Shown here piece by piece: positions 46,454 through 58,951 of a DNA stretch of 64,000 nucleotides. This stretch comes from Flabesymbios commensalis (taxonomy: Eukaryota; Annelida; Polychaeta; Terebellida; Flabelligeridae). Position 1 is the first letter of the stretch. Each line of letters starts with the position of its first letter. Made by a program: the position numbers and the translations under genes. Where the stretch lies: NCBI GenBank assembly GCA_964017125.1, contig OZ024903.1:85552865-85616864 (forward strand). The letters are read 5' to 3'. The notes below the pieces were generated by a model. The model did no database searches. It saw only the letters and a program-made list of their open reading frames with translations, and was not told the origin of the DNA.

Positions 46454-46727
46454 CCATTAAAGCGCTAAATTATGTTTGTTTAAACTATGGAGACCCATGG
46501 GTTTTTTCAATTTAAAATCATCACAGATGTCTTGGTCAGCTCCTTCGGATTCATTCGAATATCCACGACTATTATAAATATTTTACATTTACAGCGCGGG
46601 GATCGACTTTAGTCGTCAAAATTTGACGTGGATCGACTTTAGTCGTCAGAATTTGACGTCAGAATTTGACGTCTACAGACGTCAAATTCTGACGACTAAA
46701 GTCGATCCCCGCGCTGTAAGTGTTAAA
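46454..46727. mobile_element. TTAA-type MITE, GACGTC family
   Basis: Left part ATTAAAGCGCTAAATTATG, right part a long palindrome (about 46592-46719) built of CAGCGCGGGGATCGACTTTA, GTCAGAATTTGACGTC and their complements, ending GCGCTGTAAGTG then TTAA. Part of the left palindrome arm is itself duplicated in tandem (about 46604-46654). Confidence 0.65.
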
Positions 46728-46735
46728 GTATTTAA

Positions 46736-47049
46736 CCCTTTAAGCGCCCTCGTCCCATTTATGCATCACATAGATTTTTTAACTCTTGCAACGCTGAAAT
46801 ATGTTTGTATAAACCAAGGAGACCAAAGGGTTTTTTCAACTTGAAGTCATCATACATGTCTTAGCATAGCTCTTTCTGCTTCTTTTGAATACCTATGTTA
46901 TGGGTCGACGACCATTATAAAATGGTAATTCTTTCAGTGCGGGAATCGACTTTAGACGTTTGGAAAGACGTCAGATTCAGATTCTGACGTCTGAAGTCGA
47001 TCCTGATGTCAGATTCTGAGGTCTAAAATCGATCCCCGCACTGAAAGGG
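46736..47049. mobile_element. TTAA-type MITE, GACGTC family, second tandem copy
   Basis: Flanked by TTAA at 46732-46735 and 47050-47053. Ends CCCTTTAAGCGCCC and GCACTGAAAGGG. Shares TATGTTTGTATAAACC-like and GGGTTTTTTCAA blocks with the preceding element, which it abuts. Confidence 0.75.
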
Positions 47050-47053
47050 TTAA

Positions 47054-48930
47054 ATGTATAACTAGCTGTGAGTTAACAGCGTTATTTAAAGCCATATAAT
47101 AATCGATTTTATTGACACATCAATCCAGCTTTTATAAAATATTTAAAGCCTCGCATAAGCATACCGAAAAATTGATCACCCCTATGTTTTAAAATCGATT
47201 GTACAGTAGCAATGCTATAGTTTCACATCCCCTAGTTAAAACACGACATCTCGCCCTCCACTACGTTCCGGGTTAGAACGCAGCATGTAAGATACTCACA
47301 TCGTCCCAAATGGTTAAAATGGCCGAATAATTTTTCGGGAGGTGTTTTAAAAATGTTCTCACACGATAAATAACTGAGCGAATGTTTCAAAATAAGCTGA
47401 GTGGCAGTAAGTTAGGTAAAGTCAATTAAAAGATATTTCGAGGGCGGTAATAGGGGTAAATCGATCGCGTGTCAGATATGACGCTCGGTCTTACGGTTCA
47501 GATAGGCATTGCTTGCTAACCCGTAACATGTGGAGGGTGAGATTTTGCTAACTAGTTCAAGTGCCCATTTGTTCACCGTGATCAGCACAGACAACGCGTT
47601 CAATGTGGAGCTAATTACAATGATATATGATAGCGTTATTGTCAGGCGTATAGAGTAGGCCTAATACATAAACTTAATTTCCGGTGTTTTCAGTATAGGC
47701 TTTATCACTATAATTTAATTATGCTTTATTTCCCTGAAGTGACCACTGAGACTAAATACTGTGTACTGTAAACACCACGTCCACGTGACTTATGTTGTAT
47801 ATAATAGGCATATTATATCCCTTTCAATGCTATTATTGTGACCTACTTTCAATAGGCCTACAGTTATTACATGTATGAGCCTATTATTCTCAATCAAAAC
47901 AGATAATAAGTTAAAATGGGCTACATCGTTAGCACTAATCATAATTATATCTACTCTGGGGGCATCTGGAGCTGCTTTGTCGAAAAAATACATATTTTAT
48001 ATAGGCCTATATATATTACTAGTATTAATAAAAAGTATATTTTTGGCTATTTATTCCTCTGAAAAAGCAAAACACTGTTCCTGGTCAATTTAGTAGTTGG
48101 GACAACCCTTTTTAGTGGAATGGAATCTATACTACGGAATCTACTAGTGGCCTAAACCAATATGGCTATGTGAACAAAACACTTATGACTGAAATAACCG
48201 AGCTGTGGACATAAATAACCAATTTAACAGAAATTCACTCATCTACGTTGTTGGGTTCTTCGAATCAATTTGCATATTTATTCCGGTAATATAAGCTGTG
48301 GTCTTGTCTAATTTGTGACCATTTTTAATCACTTAAGACCACTGTATTTGTAAGCCTTGTGAGACATAATAACAAAAATATGATTAAAACAGGTTGAAAT
48401 CATTGATGGTCGATGAACACACTAATAAAAGTAAATATTTTAAGTGATTTACAACTCTCCCTATATGTAGGTCAGCACCGATACAAACTGATGTTGATAC
48501 TGTGATAAGTGTGTACAGAATAAAATCCTATTAATTTATTTCAAAAAGTTTTATTTCACTACTTTTAAAGCTCTGAGAACGTTTTTATCGGAATTCATGA
48601 CCATGGAAATATTAGAATATATATATTATTTTATTTGATACGACCAGTGGTATTGAGGATATTTTAGAAAAAGGAATATAGTAGGCCTAATGGCGGCACT
48701 TCCGAACGTCTAAATGACGTTATGTACGTTACATTATTGCTAAAACGCCCGTAATTATGACGTCATAATTCATTGAATGTAATAAGATATATAAACAAAT
48801 TCATCATATTTCGTGTTTGTATCATTGAAAAATTAGAAAATGTTGACACTGGTAAATTCAAACTGTTTTATATAGTCTGCTAGATGCGTAAAGTCTATAG
48901 GAAATATATCGGTATCCATGGTAACGGAGA
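47054..48930. other. No gene seen
   Basis: Noncoding. A hydrophobic short frame near 47875-48093 has no family features and is probably chance. Three TAGGCCTA words lie within 47650-48010. Confidence 0.5.
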
Positions 48931-48933
48931 TAA

Positions 48934-49042
48934 CCCAGCAGACACGAGACGTTGATCCAATGTTGGTTTAATGTTGGGCCAGCGTCACAGACGATGGGCC
49001 AATATTAAGCCAACATTGGTTCAATGCCTCGTGTCTGCTGGG
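48934..49042. mobile_element. CCCAGCA-ended palindromic MITE, best-preserved copy
   Basis: CCCAGCAGACACGAGACGTTG-type left end, shown in part, and CGTGTCTGCTGGG right end, 109 bp. Centre CCAGCGTCACAGACGATGGG. Arms pair almost throughout. Confidence 0.9.
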
Positions 49043-49284
49043 CTTGACAAACTACCAAAAACGTTGATTTTGGAGCACTAGTAACTGAACTAGTTATCAA
49101 CAACACAAATCTGGGGTCATCAGGAGTATAGCAGAGGGTGGCAGAGTCAACCCCAAATATGCGAGCTACACAGAATGGACCCCTGAGTATTAATATTCAC
49201 ATTGGAAAGTTAAAACATGTTGACGACGTCTCACAATGAAAGCTGTTAAACGTCGGTAAGCTTTGGTAAAAATGCGAACGCTCA

Positions 49285-49580
49285 AAATGAAATGAATAGG
49301 GTTTTAGGCCAACTTTGAGCACATATAATCCCCCAAGGATGATGAGATGAATGAGATGACACTGCCCTCCAGACACATGATTAAAAATTCGAGCCCTGGC
49401 GGTCTGAGGTTGAGCACGCTACCTCTCGGTCACGGGGGCTCCCCACAATATTGAAAATTTACGAATGAGCGGAGCAGAAACATTGTGTCTCCTTAAACTT
49501 CTTGAGTGCCAGAGCGGGGGACGAGCACGCGAGCTGGGACCTTCCAAGCTGGCCACTTTAACCACTGCACCAGTTATATT
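49285..49580 (-). mobile_element. Dimeric tRNA-derived SINE with internal deletion
   Basis: Same arrangement as 21421: head 1 side (GCAGTGGTTAAAGTGGCC), linker CACAATATTG, head 2 (GACCGAGAGGTAGCGTGC), tail CATTTCATTTT. The stretch corresponding to the CCTGGCCCAGTTTAGCC block is missing from the 3' region. Confidence 0.75.
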
Positions 49581-49889
49581 ATTAAGCTGTGCTAAAGTAG
49601 GCCTACTCTCACGTTTAAAAGCTGGACTATCCACTCGCCTAACGTCCCTGATGACGCTTTAACCGATGTTTACTGACGTTCAGGGGTTCGTCACCCTCCC
49701 GCAATTCCCGCTGATGTGACGGAGCGAGCAGCGCGGTGCCCTGCGCGGAATTAAACGTCGATACACTGATCTCAACCTTAACTCGACGAGGCCGCCATAA
49801 CGTGATCGCCCAGTCACATTGAGAGGGGGTAACAATGATATTTCTCTGAAAGACCCAAGTATGATCAGCGGTGTTCGAACCATGTAGGG

Positions 49890-50850
49890 GTGGGTGAGGC
49901 TAAAAGTTACAGGGGCTTAAAGTCACTTGCCTGTTACTTTTTCTCTATGGGTAAATACCATTATATGACGTCACTGATAAGTTTACAAATCATTTCGTGA
50001 TCTATATATAGCATTCCCGGTGTTCCCCAGAACATATAGACAGAAATGTAACGAAGTGTGATTTTGCCATCTGTTGAAACGGGATTTCAGAGTTGGTAAA
50101 AAAGACTTTTTTAACATTTTAGGTTAGTATATCTCAAGGTCGGGTTGGAGCTTAACCTTTACATATAGGCCTATATTGTATTTATTGGCATGCATAATGA
50201 TTCATATGAAAACCCAAAAGTATTCTGGAATTTTAAACATGAACTAAGGTGCACACCATGGAGTTAAAAGTCACGACCACAAAAAAGTCCCAAGCTGTGG
50301 CTTTTAGCCCAAATGGTAGACTTTGTCCTCATTTACCCTGAGGCGAAATTACTGTACAGACACCCACTAGAAGATGTTACTGAAAGCTGCTAAGTGATTC
50401 CAGGGTGATAGCATGTAGATAACAGAAAAAACAGAAAAATGTTTCCGTCCATACATAACAATAAAGTATGATGTAATTCACAATAAATGGTTGTAAAACA
50501 AAACAGCAAGGACGCTGACATGTGCTTTGACAAAATAGGCCTACTACGTTCTGTTCATTAATGTGACTTTTTACCCCAGTTGCTTTATTCCTTATGCCAT
50601 CTAACCCCACTGTAACTTCATACACTGTGACTTTTTGCCCCGGTGCTGTGACATTAAACCCCATACTGGGGTTGAAAGTCACAAGATCACTAACAAGGAC
50701 AAACAACGTTTTTGTTAAATGTTCGTTTTTTACTAGACATTAGCTAAGATATGTGCCTATGCTTTGCCATTGTCAAACTGTTTCTGATTAAACACATGAA
50801 ATGCATATAAAGTCGTTTCTACTTTTTGTGACTTTTGACGGGATTTGACA
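49890..50850. repeat. Region with recurring GTGACTTTTTRCCCC words
   Basis: GTGACTTTTTACCCC, GTGACTTTTTGCCCC, AAAAGTCAC and AAAGTCAC recur in both orientations (about 49922, 50268, 50560, 50623, 50675, 50826). Possibly a degraded inverted-repeat element; no clear ends. Confidence 0.4.
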
Positions 50851-52633
50851 CATACTCGACGCAGGGATGCTTATTGATAATATAGGCTAAATACTAGTAA
50901 CAGGAGTTGTGAATGTGAGAACACCAACGTCGAGATAATGTGGCTAACGTTTGTTAATAACACACGTTGGAGATGAAAATGCATGTTTTAAGCCTAACAT
51001 GCTGCACATAGCAACCAACAGTATGAGGTCTGAAACGCGAGACTTTTGAATTTGTATTTAATTTAATTTAAGCGCTTGTCCAAACGTCGCGATTGTGAAT
51101 TCATCCTAATTTAAGATATGGCCAGCCCAATCAAAGTCGTGATATAATAAGTTTTTGTAACATATTTATTGTGTATAATATTGAGGATTGAATGATGCGC
51201 CAGCTACTTTATACTACATGTGAACCACAGACGAATCAGTCCACAAGAAAAAATCTTATTTAGGCCTATATACATTCTCAAGAAAATCAAATAATTATGC
51301 TAGCTAGAAAATGATGAGCTGATTTAAATTTAACTGTAGTGGTTTACAATAATCCAAACTCGTTTTCACGGATGTGTGGAAACTTATCACCATTGCTTTT
51401 TCGCATAGATCTCATCCGTTGTATTGAAACCATATTTGTAAACATTCGAAATATAAATGTAGGCCCTTATACTTATATTCAAATATTACGAATAATGTTT
51501 AGATCAAAATACCAAGCGGCTTGAAAAAAGGTAATACTAAAGTTAATAATTAAAAGATTAACCAATAATGTGAACAACAGCTATTAAAAATTACGCAACA
51601 ATATTATTATTATGGTTTAAAAAAATATGCTAGTTTGTTTGATTATTCTGTCGAATTTTCGAAAAACTGCCAAGCACTCAGAAACACCCACTCCCAATGA
51701 TGAACTACATTCCGCGCAAACCTCACTGGTCATCGTGTTCACTTGATTTTGAATAGCGAGCTGACATCCATGCCAAGCTGAATATCACTGGTTGAATATT
51801 AATTTCCCCGTTATGACGTATTCATTGACGGAGAAAGCAAATGTAGACATACCTTCATGAACCAGAAAACAAAAAGTCATCGTTTTATCCTAAATTATAA
51901 CATTTAAAAAACAATGACAGGGCTATGTGATGTATATTTTTATAATATAATACATTTGAATGATATAAAATCCATTACATTCGACCTCTGCAGATAAAAC
52001 ATATTCGTGTGAAACAACGATTTTCTGAGTAATATATTGTATGCCTAATCTCACTTAGCTCACTTGGGAGTTTGAAGAAATAAAACAAATATCAATAAAC
52101 CGAAAAAAAATAGATAGGATTTATCCCACTCACCCCTTATCCATAAAAAATGAATCGATTCCTAAAAATGACTAGAAGAAATATGAAGGAAAAAACGTTT
52201 TTGTAGAGTCTCCTGGATTGAATATAATTATATTGTCCGTCTATAATATATTACTTTGGCAGAGAGGAACGATCGGTATAGTCAATTTCATATATAATTA
52301 CATAATATAATATGATTACAGTATGAATTCGTATAGCATCATTTATTATTTATTAATATAGATCAATAGGCCTACATCAATACACATTTATTATTTAATA
52401 TTAATTAATGGCCTAATTGAATTTTAATATACGTATTCGTTTATCGTATCATGCTTATTATATATATCCGGATCCAAGAATATAGATTTAAAATAATGAC
52501 TCAAGTTTTCACATTTTATTGCCCATAAAGAATGACGGACACTTTGGGTTGTTGAGCCACGTTGCTATTTTTCAAAGCGATTGAAAACAAAACATAATGT
52601 AATTTCCGAATTGTATTCCTTTAATGCCATACA
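50851..52633. other. No gene seen
   Basis: AT-rich noncoding sequence up to the start of the tandem segment. Confidence 0.5.
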
Positions 52634-52717
52634 GGACAGTATATTTTATTATGCAATACTGCAGCTCAATTAGTCCATATTTTACTGTGTTATACGTATG
52701 ATTATGGTCTACAAATG

Positions 52718-53365
52718 AGCTAGATACCTGCGACCTTGGTCTACAGACTAATAGTATACATATACATGTAACGTAGAGCCTACATTACGGGTCGGATGCC
52801 TGCGACCTTAGTCTACAAACTAATGGTATACATATACATGTAACGTAGAGCCTACATTACGGGTCGGATGCCTGCGACCTTAGTCTACAAACTAATGGTA
52901 TACATATACATGTAACGTAGAGCCTACATTACGGGTCGGATGCCTGCGACCTTAGTCTACAAACTAATGGTATACATATACATGTAACGTAGAGCCTACA
53001 TTACGGGTCGGATGCCTGCGACCTTAGTCTACAAACTAATGGTATACATATACATGTAACGTAGAGCCTACATTACGGGTCGGATGCCTGCGACCTTAGT
53101 CTACAAACTAATGGTATACATATACATCTAACGTAGAGCCTACATTACGGGTCGGATGCCTGCGACCTTAGTCTACAAACTAATGGTATACATATACATG
53201 TAACGTAGAGCCTACATTGCGGGTCGGATGCCTGCGACCTTAGTCTACAAACTAATGGTATACATATACATGTAACGTAGAGCCTACATTACGGGTCGGA
53301 TGCCTGCGACCTTAGTCTACAAACTAATGGTATACATATACATGTAACGTAGAGCCTACATAATT
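52718..53365. repeat. 72-bp minisatellite, about 9 units
   Basis: Units begin at GTCGGATGCCTGCGACCTTA; start points 52791, 52863, 52935, 53007, 53079, 53151, 53223 and 53295 are exactly 72 bp apart, after one variant first unit. Each unit ends ACGTAGAGCCTACATTAC. Units are nearly identical. Confidence 0.97.
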
Positions 53366-53790
53366 ATAGCAGAGGATCTATATATAATATGGGCCGGATG
53401 CCTGCGACCTTGGTCTACAGACTTATGTTATACATAATTATAGCAGAGGGTCTATATATAATATGGGCCGGATGCCTGCGACCTTGGTCTACAGATTCAT
53501 GTTACATAATTATAGCAGAGGGTCTATATATAATATGGGCCGGATGCCTGCGACCTTGGTCTACAGATTCATGTTACATAATTATAGCAGAGCGTCTATA
53601 TATAATATTGGCCGGATGCCTGCGACCTTGGTCTACAGATTTATGTTATACATAATTATAGCAGAGGGTCTATATATAATATGGGCCGGATGCCTGCGAC
53701 TTTGCATGGTCGGCGGAATAATGTTATACATATAACCAAGGAGGTTATATAAGGTCTACATATGAGCTGGATGCCTGCCACCTTGGTCTG
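53366..53790. repeat. 72/74-bp minisatellite, second type, about 5 units
   Basis: Units at 53393, 53467, 53539, 53611 and 53685 share GGATGCCTGCGACCTTGGTC with the first array, but the other half is replaced by CATAATTATAGCAGAGGGTC and a TATATATAATAT run. A degraded last unit lies near 53766. The repeated MPATLVYR frame it generates is not a gene. Confidence 0.95.
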
Positions 53791-55436
53791 CAGACAAATG
53801 CAGTCCCAACAAAAGTTACTCGTTAGCCTATATATCGGTTTGACGTTGGCCCAACGAACATTTGTTCAACGTCTCGTGTCCCCAGTTGTTTCCATCCAGT
53901 TTAGCTGGTACTGTACAAAGGTGGCCTAAACTAGCTGGAATTCATTCATGCATTCATTTAATTAAATTGAATGAATGCATGAATGAATCCCAGGTAGTTT
54001 TAAATTTTATGAGCTGAGCATCGATGTGTTGGTAAAGATAGGCCCTTAAAGCTATGCATTCGCGTTAAATGCTTGGATTCAATATAAAACCTGAAGAATA
54101 GTGGAGTTTATCATATTGTTGGGAGCTAGAAGTTGGGTTGTGAAGAAAATTAAATTTACAAAGTTAAACACCAAAAAAATAAATTAACATGAATAGTAAT
54201 TTGAATATATTCTTTTCACGGATTAGTTTATCTGGTAGTCTTGTTGATTTGCTTACTGTGATGATATTATTTGTCCTTAGTTTTCTTTTTAATATATTTC
54301 TTTTTATTATAATAGAGGGGCCTACTCCAATACAGTAACATTCACCATGAGATTACATTTATATATATATATATATATATATTATTCTAGATCAGCACCA
54401 TTTACAATAAGAAAATCGGTCCTGTACATAGGCCTGTACATCCATAAAAACATCGCTTTCTTTGTGAACGATTGTAGGTGAATAAAATGACAACTACTAA
54501 CAAATCAGTAAAATAAGTCAGCTTGAAATATCGCCATCTTAATATGGGGTGAGTCGTTTTAATATGGAGGATGTTTAACATCCTTTTTTATTCATTTTGT
54601 ATAAATTACAGCTGATAAAAGTGTTTTTATTAAGTTCTCAACATTATGACATCATAGCTTGAAGTGTAATTTTGAATCCAAAAAATATGTTGCGTGAATG
54701 TATAGCACGATTATAGTCGTTTTGATTCCGCTGTGGCGACACACAACTTCAAATGGGTGGACATTTAAATTACACTACTTAGGGGCTTAAGGGTTAACTA
54801 ACATTTTCACTTTTAATAAGGTATCGAAACACAACCCATGTAATATATCGAATGCAAGCCATCACGATGCATTAAAGCATCATTTTACATCCCTGAAAAC
54901 AGACTTAATGTTCCTACAACTAGAGGTATTAGAATGAATATTTCCATGAAACTGGTTTACCAATACATGGTAATTCTCTTTAATTTCTCACCCACTTCAA
55001 ATCATCTTCATCTACTACAAGTCGAGAATTGTGACAGCAATTCGCGGCGTGTAGTGGACGAAGATGACAATGGTAAATTCAGGCTTGAAAGGGTTAAAGC
55101 TGAGATGAACGCTAAAAATAGCTGACATTTGACGTACCATGAATGTACGTACAGCACTTTCCAAGTCACGTTTCATTTCAGGTTGTACCCTCGCAGTTTG
55201 TACCCATCAAACACAGGACGTTGAAACAATGATGGCTTAATGTTGAGCCAGCGTCGTATAAGCTCTTATTTTGATGCATGCATTGTATTCAGAATATTAT
55301 GTGTGATTATAATTATATGGCATGCGTGCTCAATTAAAGTGCTCTAACAAAAGCTTATTACCCCTCTATTAACGTAATTTTTTTCAGAATATGTCATGCG
55401 TGCAAATAATGCAGCACGAGTCCTACAATACTTAAA
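53791..55436. other. 3' flank of partial P450 copy A; repeats only
   Basis: It contains a CCCAGCA-family fragment (53840-53886), a palindrome ATTCATTCATGCATTCATT and complement (53943-53990), a TA run (54357-54382), a family H remnant (about 54735-54796) and an inverted TGATGC repeat (54857-54922). Another CCCAGCA fragment is at 55207-55260. No gene recognised. Confidence 0.6.
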
Positions 55437-55656
55437 TTAATTGCTAAATGTTCTTGGTTTTACTACTATTTTATATCTGGGTGGATTATCAATAGTGGTG
55501 TGGCCATAATCAGCTGATCTGTACGACACCAGCTTAGTGCCATCTGGTGAATTGAATGTGAAGTTTTGCACCAGTGTGACAATGAGCATGAACAATCTGT
55601 TGACAGCAAGTTGTTTTCCAAGGCAAACTCGAGGACCAGCACCAAACGGAACAGCC
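55437..55656 (-). CDS. P450 copy A exon 6 (heme-binding)
   Basis: Acceptor CTTGCAG, 220 bp to the stop. Heme motif PFGAGPRVCLGKQLA identical to the intact gene. Confidence 0.9.
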
Positions 55657-57173
55657 CTGCAAGAAGAGGAATACTTTGATTAAATAATCTGTAATAATAT
55701 AGGCTATAGGACTTGTGATGTTCGTTTATTTTGTTTGCGGTAAAAAAGTCACAATGACCCTGAATATTCAGAGTAAATTATTTTGTGAACTATAACAAAA
55801 CATATTACATCTGCCTACAATAATTTAAAGTGGGAACATTTTATTTTTATTATACTGAACCGGCAAATAAACATAGAACACATACTCAAGTAAACTTGCC
55901 AAATTAATATTGAGTATACTCCGGTACATCATTACGCACTAGATATAAATTATTATAGATGCTATCCATGGAAAATTTTGGAAGATATGGAAACTAGAGA
56001 AAGAATTTTAGCGTGAACAACAATATTTTATTTCAAAATTGCAAGAAAATTATACATACTGAGCTCGAACAGGATGATCTGGCGATAGAATTTTACCCTC
56101 GGAATCTAAGAAACGTTCAGGATCAAAGCATTCAGGTTTATGCCAATACTCTTCATCCATATGAGATCCCATCACGAAGGGAAGTACCTATAAGAGACGC
56201 TAAATGATATAACTATCGCTACCTGCTGAATCTGTATGCTCGTAGTATTTGAAGATGGAATCACTGATGCAAGTTCCAGTTTCAGATTTAAAAAAATATT
56301 CCTGTTTATAAACAGTATTTATATGATAATAATAAATTAATTATAAGATAACATTTTCAAAACGAAAATATAAGAAACCATTTTGAGATGAGTAAATAAA
56401 TTCCAGATACGTCAACTTTTCTAATTGAATATCCACTCGATCTATAAATAATGCAAATGATTCGAGGATATTACACTCCTAAGACCATGGGAAAACTTTA
56501 TTAGGCCCTACTTTAAATTTTTAAACCTCATAATATATACTGTAGATTAACGATTATAGGTTATTTAATTCGCCGATATATACCTGGGGATATAAGCTTA
56601 CCTGGAGAACAATTCAAATACATAATGCTCGACAATTAACCCTTTAACCGCCGGTGCCGCATATATTCGGGTTTTCATGTTTTATTAGCACATTAAGTAC
56701 TACCTTTTAAACATGTTAAAGATAAAATGTGACATCAATCAGCAATATTTAAAAACAGTTGACGTCCATTTTGTCAAATCTGAATAATTTTCACTCACTT
56801 GAAGTTGTGGATCGCGTCAGCGAGACACAACTTCAAGTGGGTGTAAAATCAGATTGAATAATTTGGCGGTTAAAGGGTTGATTTTAATGTAATGAGATTA
56901 GAATGCTCACCGGGGTGCCTTTTGTGACTTTATATCCCCCAACCTCTGTGTCTTCAGTCGTCATATGTGGTATCGCATTAGGAATTATGGTGGTGAACCT
57001 TAGAACTTCAAGTAGACTTGCATACGTATAAGGCATACGGGATTTATCATGAACAGACACCATTTGGTCACCCAGTACCCGCTCTGCCTCCTCAGCTATC
57101 TTCTCCTGAACAGCTGGGTGATGAAGTAAGATGTTTAGAAACAAATACAGCGTCGTGGTTGTTGTCATTGTAC
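55437..57173 (-). CDS. Partial P450 copy A: exons 4-6 only
   Basis: Exons 57173-56911, 56187-56060 and 55656-55437 match exons 4, 5 and 6 of the intact gene in length (263, 128, 220 bp), splice sites and phases, all open. They code the second half of the I helix (TMTTTTTLYLF), EVLRFTT, DPERFLDSEG, PFGAGPRVCLG and a stop after KPRTFSN. The stop is three codons earlier than in the intact gene. Nothing like exons 1-3 lies between this copy and the next copy at 62.3 kb. It is thus either a 3' gene fragment, an alternative 3' cassette of a gene starting beyond the right edge, or an assembly duplicate. Purifying selection is plausible, since all exons are open. Confidence 0.88.
56060..56187 (-). 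CDS. P450 copy A exon 5
   Basis: Acceptor CTTATAG, donor GTATGT, 128 bp. Codes VLPFVMGSHMDEEYW, PERF and SPDHPVRA. Differs from the intact gene by about a dozen residues of 42. Confidence 0.88.
56640..56877 (+). mobile_element. TTAA hairpin MITE (family H) in copy A intron 4
   Basis: TTAA 56636-56639, ends CCCTTTAACCGCCGGTG and GGCGGTTAAAGGG. Hairpin arms intact. It begins about 33 bp after the exon 4 donor. The same insertion is present at 63483-63720, so it predates the tandem duplication. Confidence 0.9.
56911..57173 (-). CDS. P450 copy A exon 4
   Basis: Acceptor TCCACAG, donor GTGAGC, 263 bp. Met takes the place of the I-helix acidic residue (AGTMTT if joined to an exon 3 like that of the intact gene). 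Confidence 0.88.
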
Positions 57174-58951
57174 CTGTGGAAGTAATGATGGTACAGGTGC
57201 TAATTGGCTATGTAGTGTTCAAATTGTGATAAAAACACCAAATTTCACACACGGGCACATTTTGATGTCCTGAGTCAGATAAGAGAAACTCCCCAATCGA
57301 TCTTGATCCGTAAAATGTCCTAATTTGCATATTTCAAAATGGCCGCCAAATCAAACTGAATCGGGTTTGTTTACACTAAATCTCGATTTGTTCTCGGTAT
57401 TTTTTTATTTTATGTGCTTTTATGTTTTCTATAATTGTGTCTCAGTATGTTTGGATATATTTCAGATGCTTATTTAACCCGAAAACCGCCCGAATTAGCA
57501 TAGCGGAGTTATCATATTCAAATATAGAAATAAAGGTATAATATTCATTATAACAATTTATTTGACTGTACACACTACTCAATTTAGGCTAAAATATTAT
57601 GTAATTACTGGGATAACGAAATTCAAAATGACCGCCAACATTATCATATTCAAAGATTTAATTCAAGCTATAATCTTCATAATAACAGTTTATTGGACTG
57701 CATACAATACTCAGTTTGAAGCTAAAATATTATGTAATCAATCAAACATTCGCCATATTTTCGTTATGCTTATGTAAAGCGTACTACATTTTCTGACACG
57801 AACACATAAAGATACATTTTATTAGACACGGTGGCCCCACAAAAAGATCGTGAACTGTGTGTGGGATTGCATTTAAATTAAGACAGGGACAGCTCAAGCT
57901 CGATGTAGAATACATTATAGGAGATATAACCCATCATATAGAAGAAAACACACATCAATGTTTATATCACAAGCTCGTAGCAGGCATGTTTTCCTGAACA
58001 TAACATACCTTCACACACTCGTACATAAGTTGTTCTGACAGGAAAACCAAGCAGAAAACCAATGGTAATGCTATTATGCATGCATAAAATACATGTATAT
58101 GCTATTTTCCTATATGCTACATCTCAGTATCGTCTAAGAAACTATTGAGGCTGGTGAAAGAATCGAGACGGCCGAAGGCGTGGACAGATACGCGTCAATG
58201 AGTTTCAAAAAATGCCATACATGTAAAAGGAAAAATAATTGTGTTATGTTATAAATCGTGTGTGCTGACCGTGTTGTAAATAGAAATGCACATAAAAAAA
58301 TCTACGTTTTACAACACCATCAACGGATGTAGTATGCACTAGTCCATGATTTACATCTCTGACATACTAGTAGACCTACATTGAGGACAAGATAAAATAT
58401 TGATACGAACCACACAATAAAATGTAGGTAATATCTAGAATTAGTCGTTTGTGGGCATGAAAATATGATTACTAGATACAACTGCTCGTATACGAGCTCC
58501 TATGTAGGCCTATATCAGATTATCTGCATAGGCATGCATATATGTATATATATAATAAATATACATGTATAATATGTATAAATATATATATTCTTGGAGT
58601 TCCTATCAATAACATTTTAGAAACTTTGAGTTGTATAGTGTAAATACAGCAATACTATAATTCTTTCGTCAAGACTGCACAGCTTGTATCTGAAACAGTC
58701 CTCCCTCAACATGCTCAATGGCTACATAATCGATGGACATATCTGGCGGAAGACAAATGCTTATATTAAACATCCTAATCTGGGGTGGCAAAAAACAGGA
58801 GATAAACGGGTGCATGTGCTAGGCCTACTCCAAATCTAAATCGATTGAACATATAAAAGGTCTATATGCATTTGCTGATATTTTATATGCGAAGGTGATC
58901 GTGCACTTGAGGTGAAATTGTGTCCCCGCAGTATCATCTTGTATAACTGAG
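57174..58951. other. Unit 1 right part; no P450 exon 1-3 or other gene seen
   Basis: I looked on the minus strand for the exon 3 pattern (NIIIAG plus donor) and the exon 1 and 2 patterns and found none. AT-rich noncoding sequence with two similar blocks around TTATCATATTCAAA (about 57510 and 57640). Confidence 0.55.

Noticed and set aside
47875-48093. Hydrophobic 72-residue frame
   Set aside because: AT-rich DNA often gives hydrophobic frames; no family motif, no flanking exons or signals.
52718-53365. Regular repeats that might suggest a CRISPR array
   Set aside because: Units are 72 bp and contiguous with no unique spacers; eukaryotic minisatellite.
53389-53735. Overlapping frames with repeated MPATLVYR (also at +6,843)
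   Set aside because: They arise from the 72/74-bp minisatellite; the 74-bp units shift the frame, and there is no domain.
54934-55125. 63-residue frame present twice at a 6,843-bp offset
   Set aside because: It is preserved only because the whole segment is duplicated; no recognisable features, and it overlaps repeat remnants.
56013-56207. 64-residue plus-strand frame (and its copy at 62856)
   Set aside because: Antisense shadow of P450 exon 5 of copies A and B.
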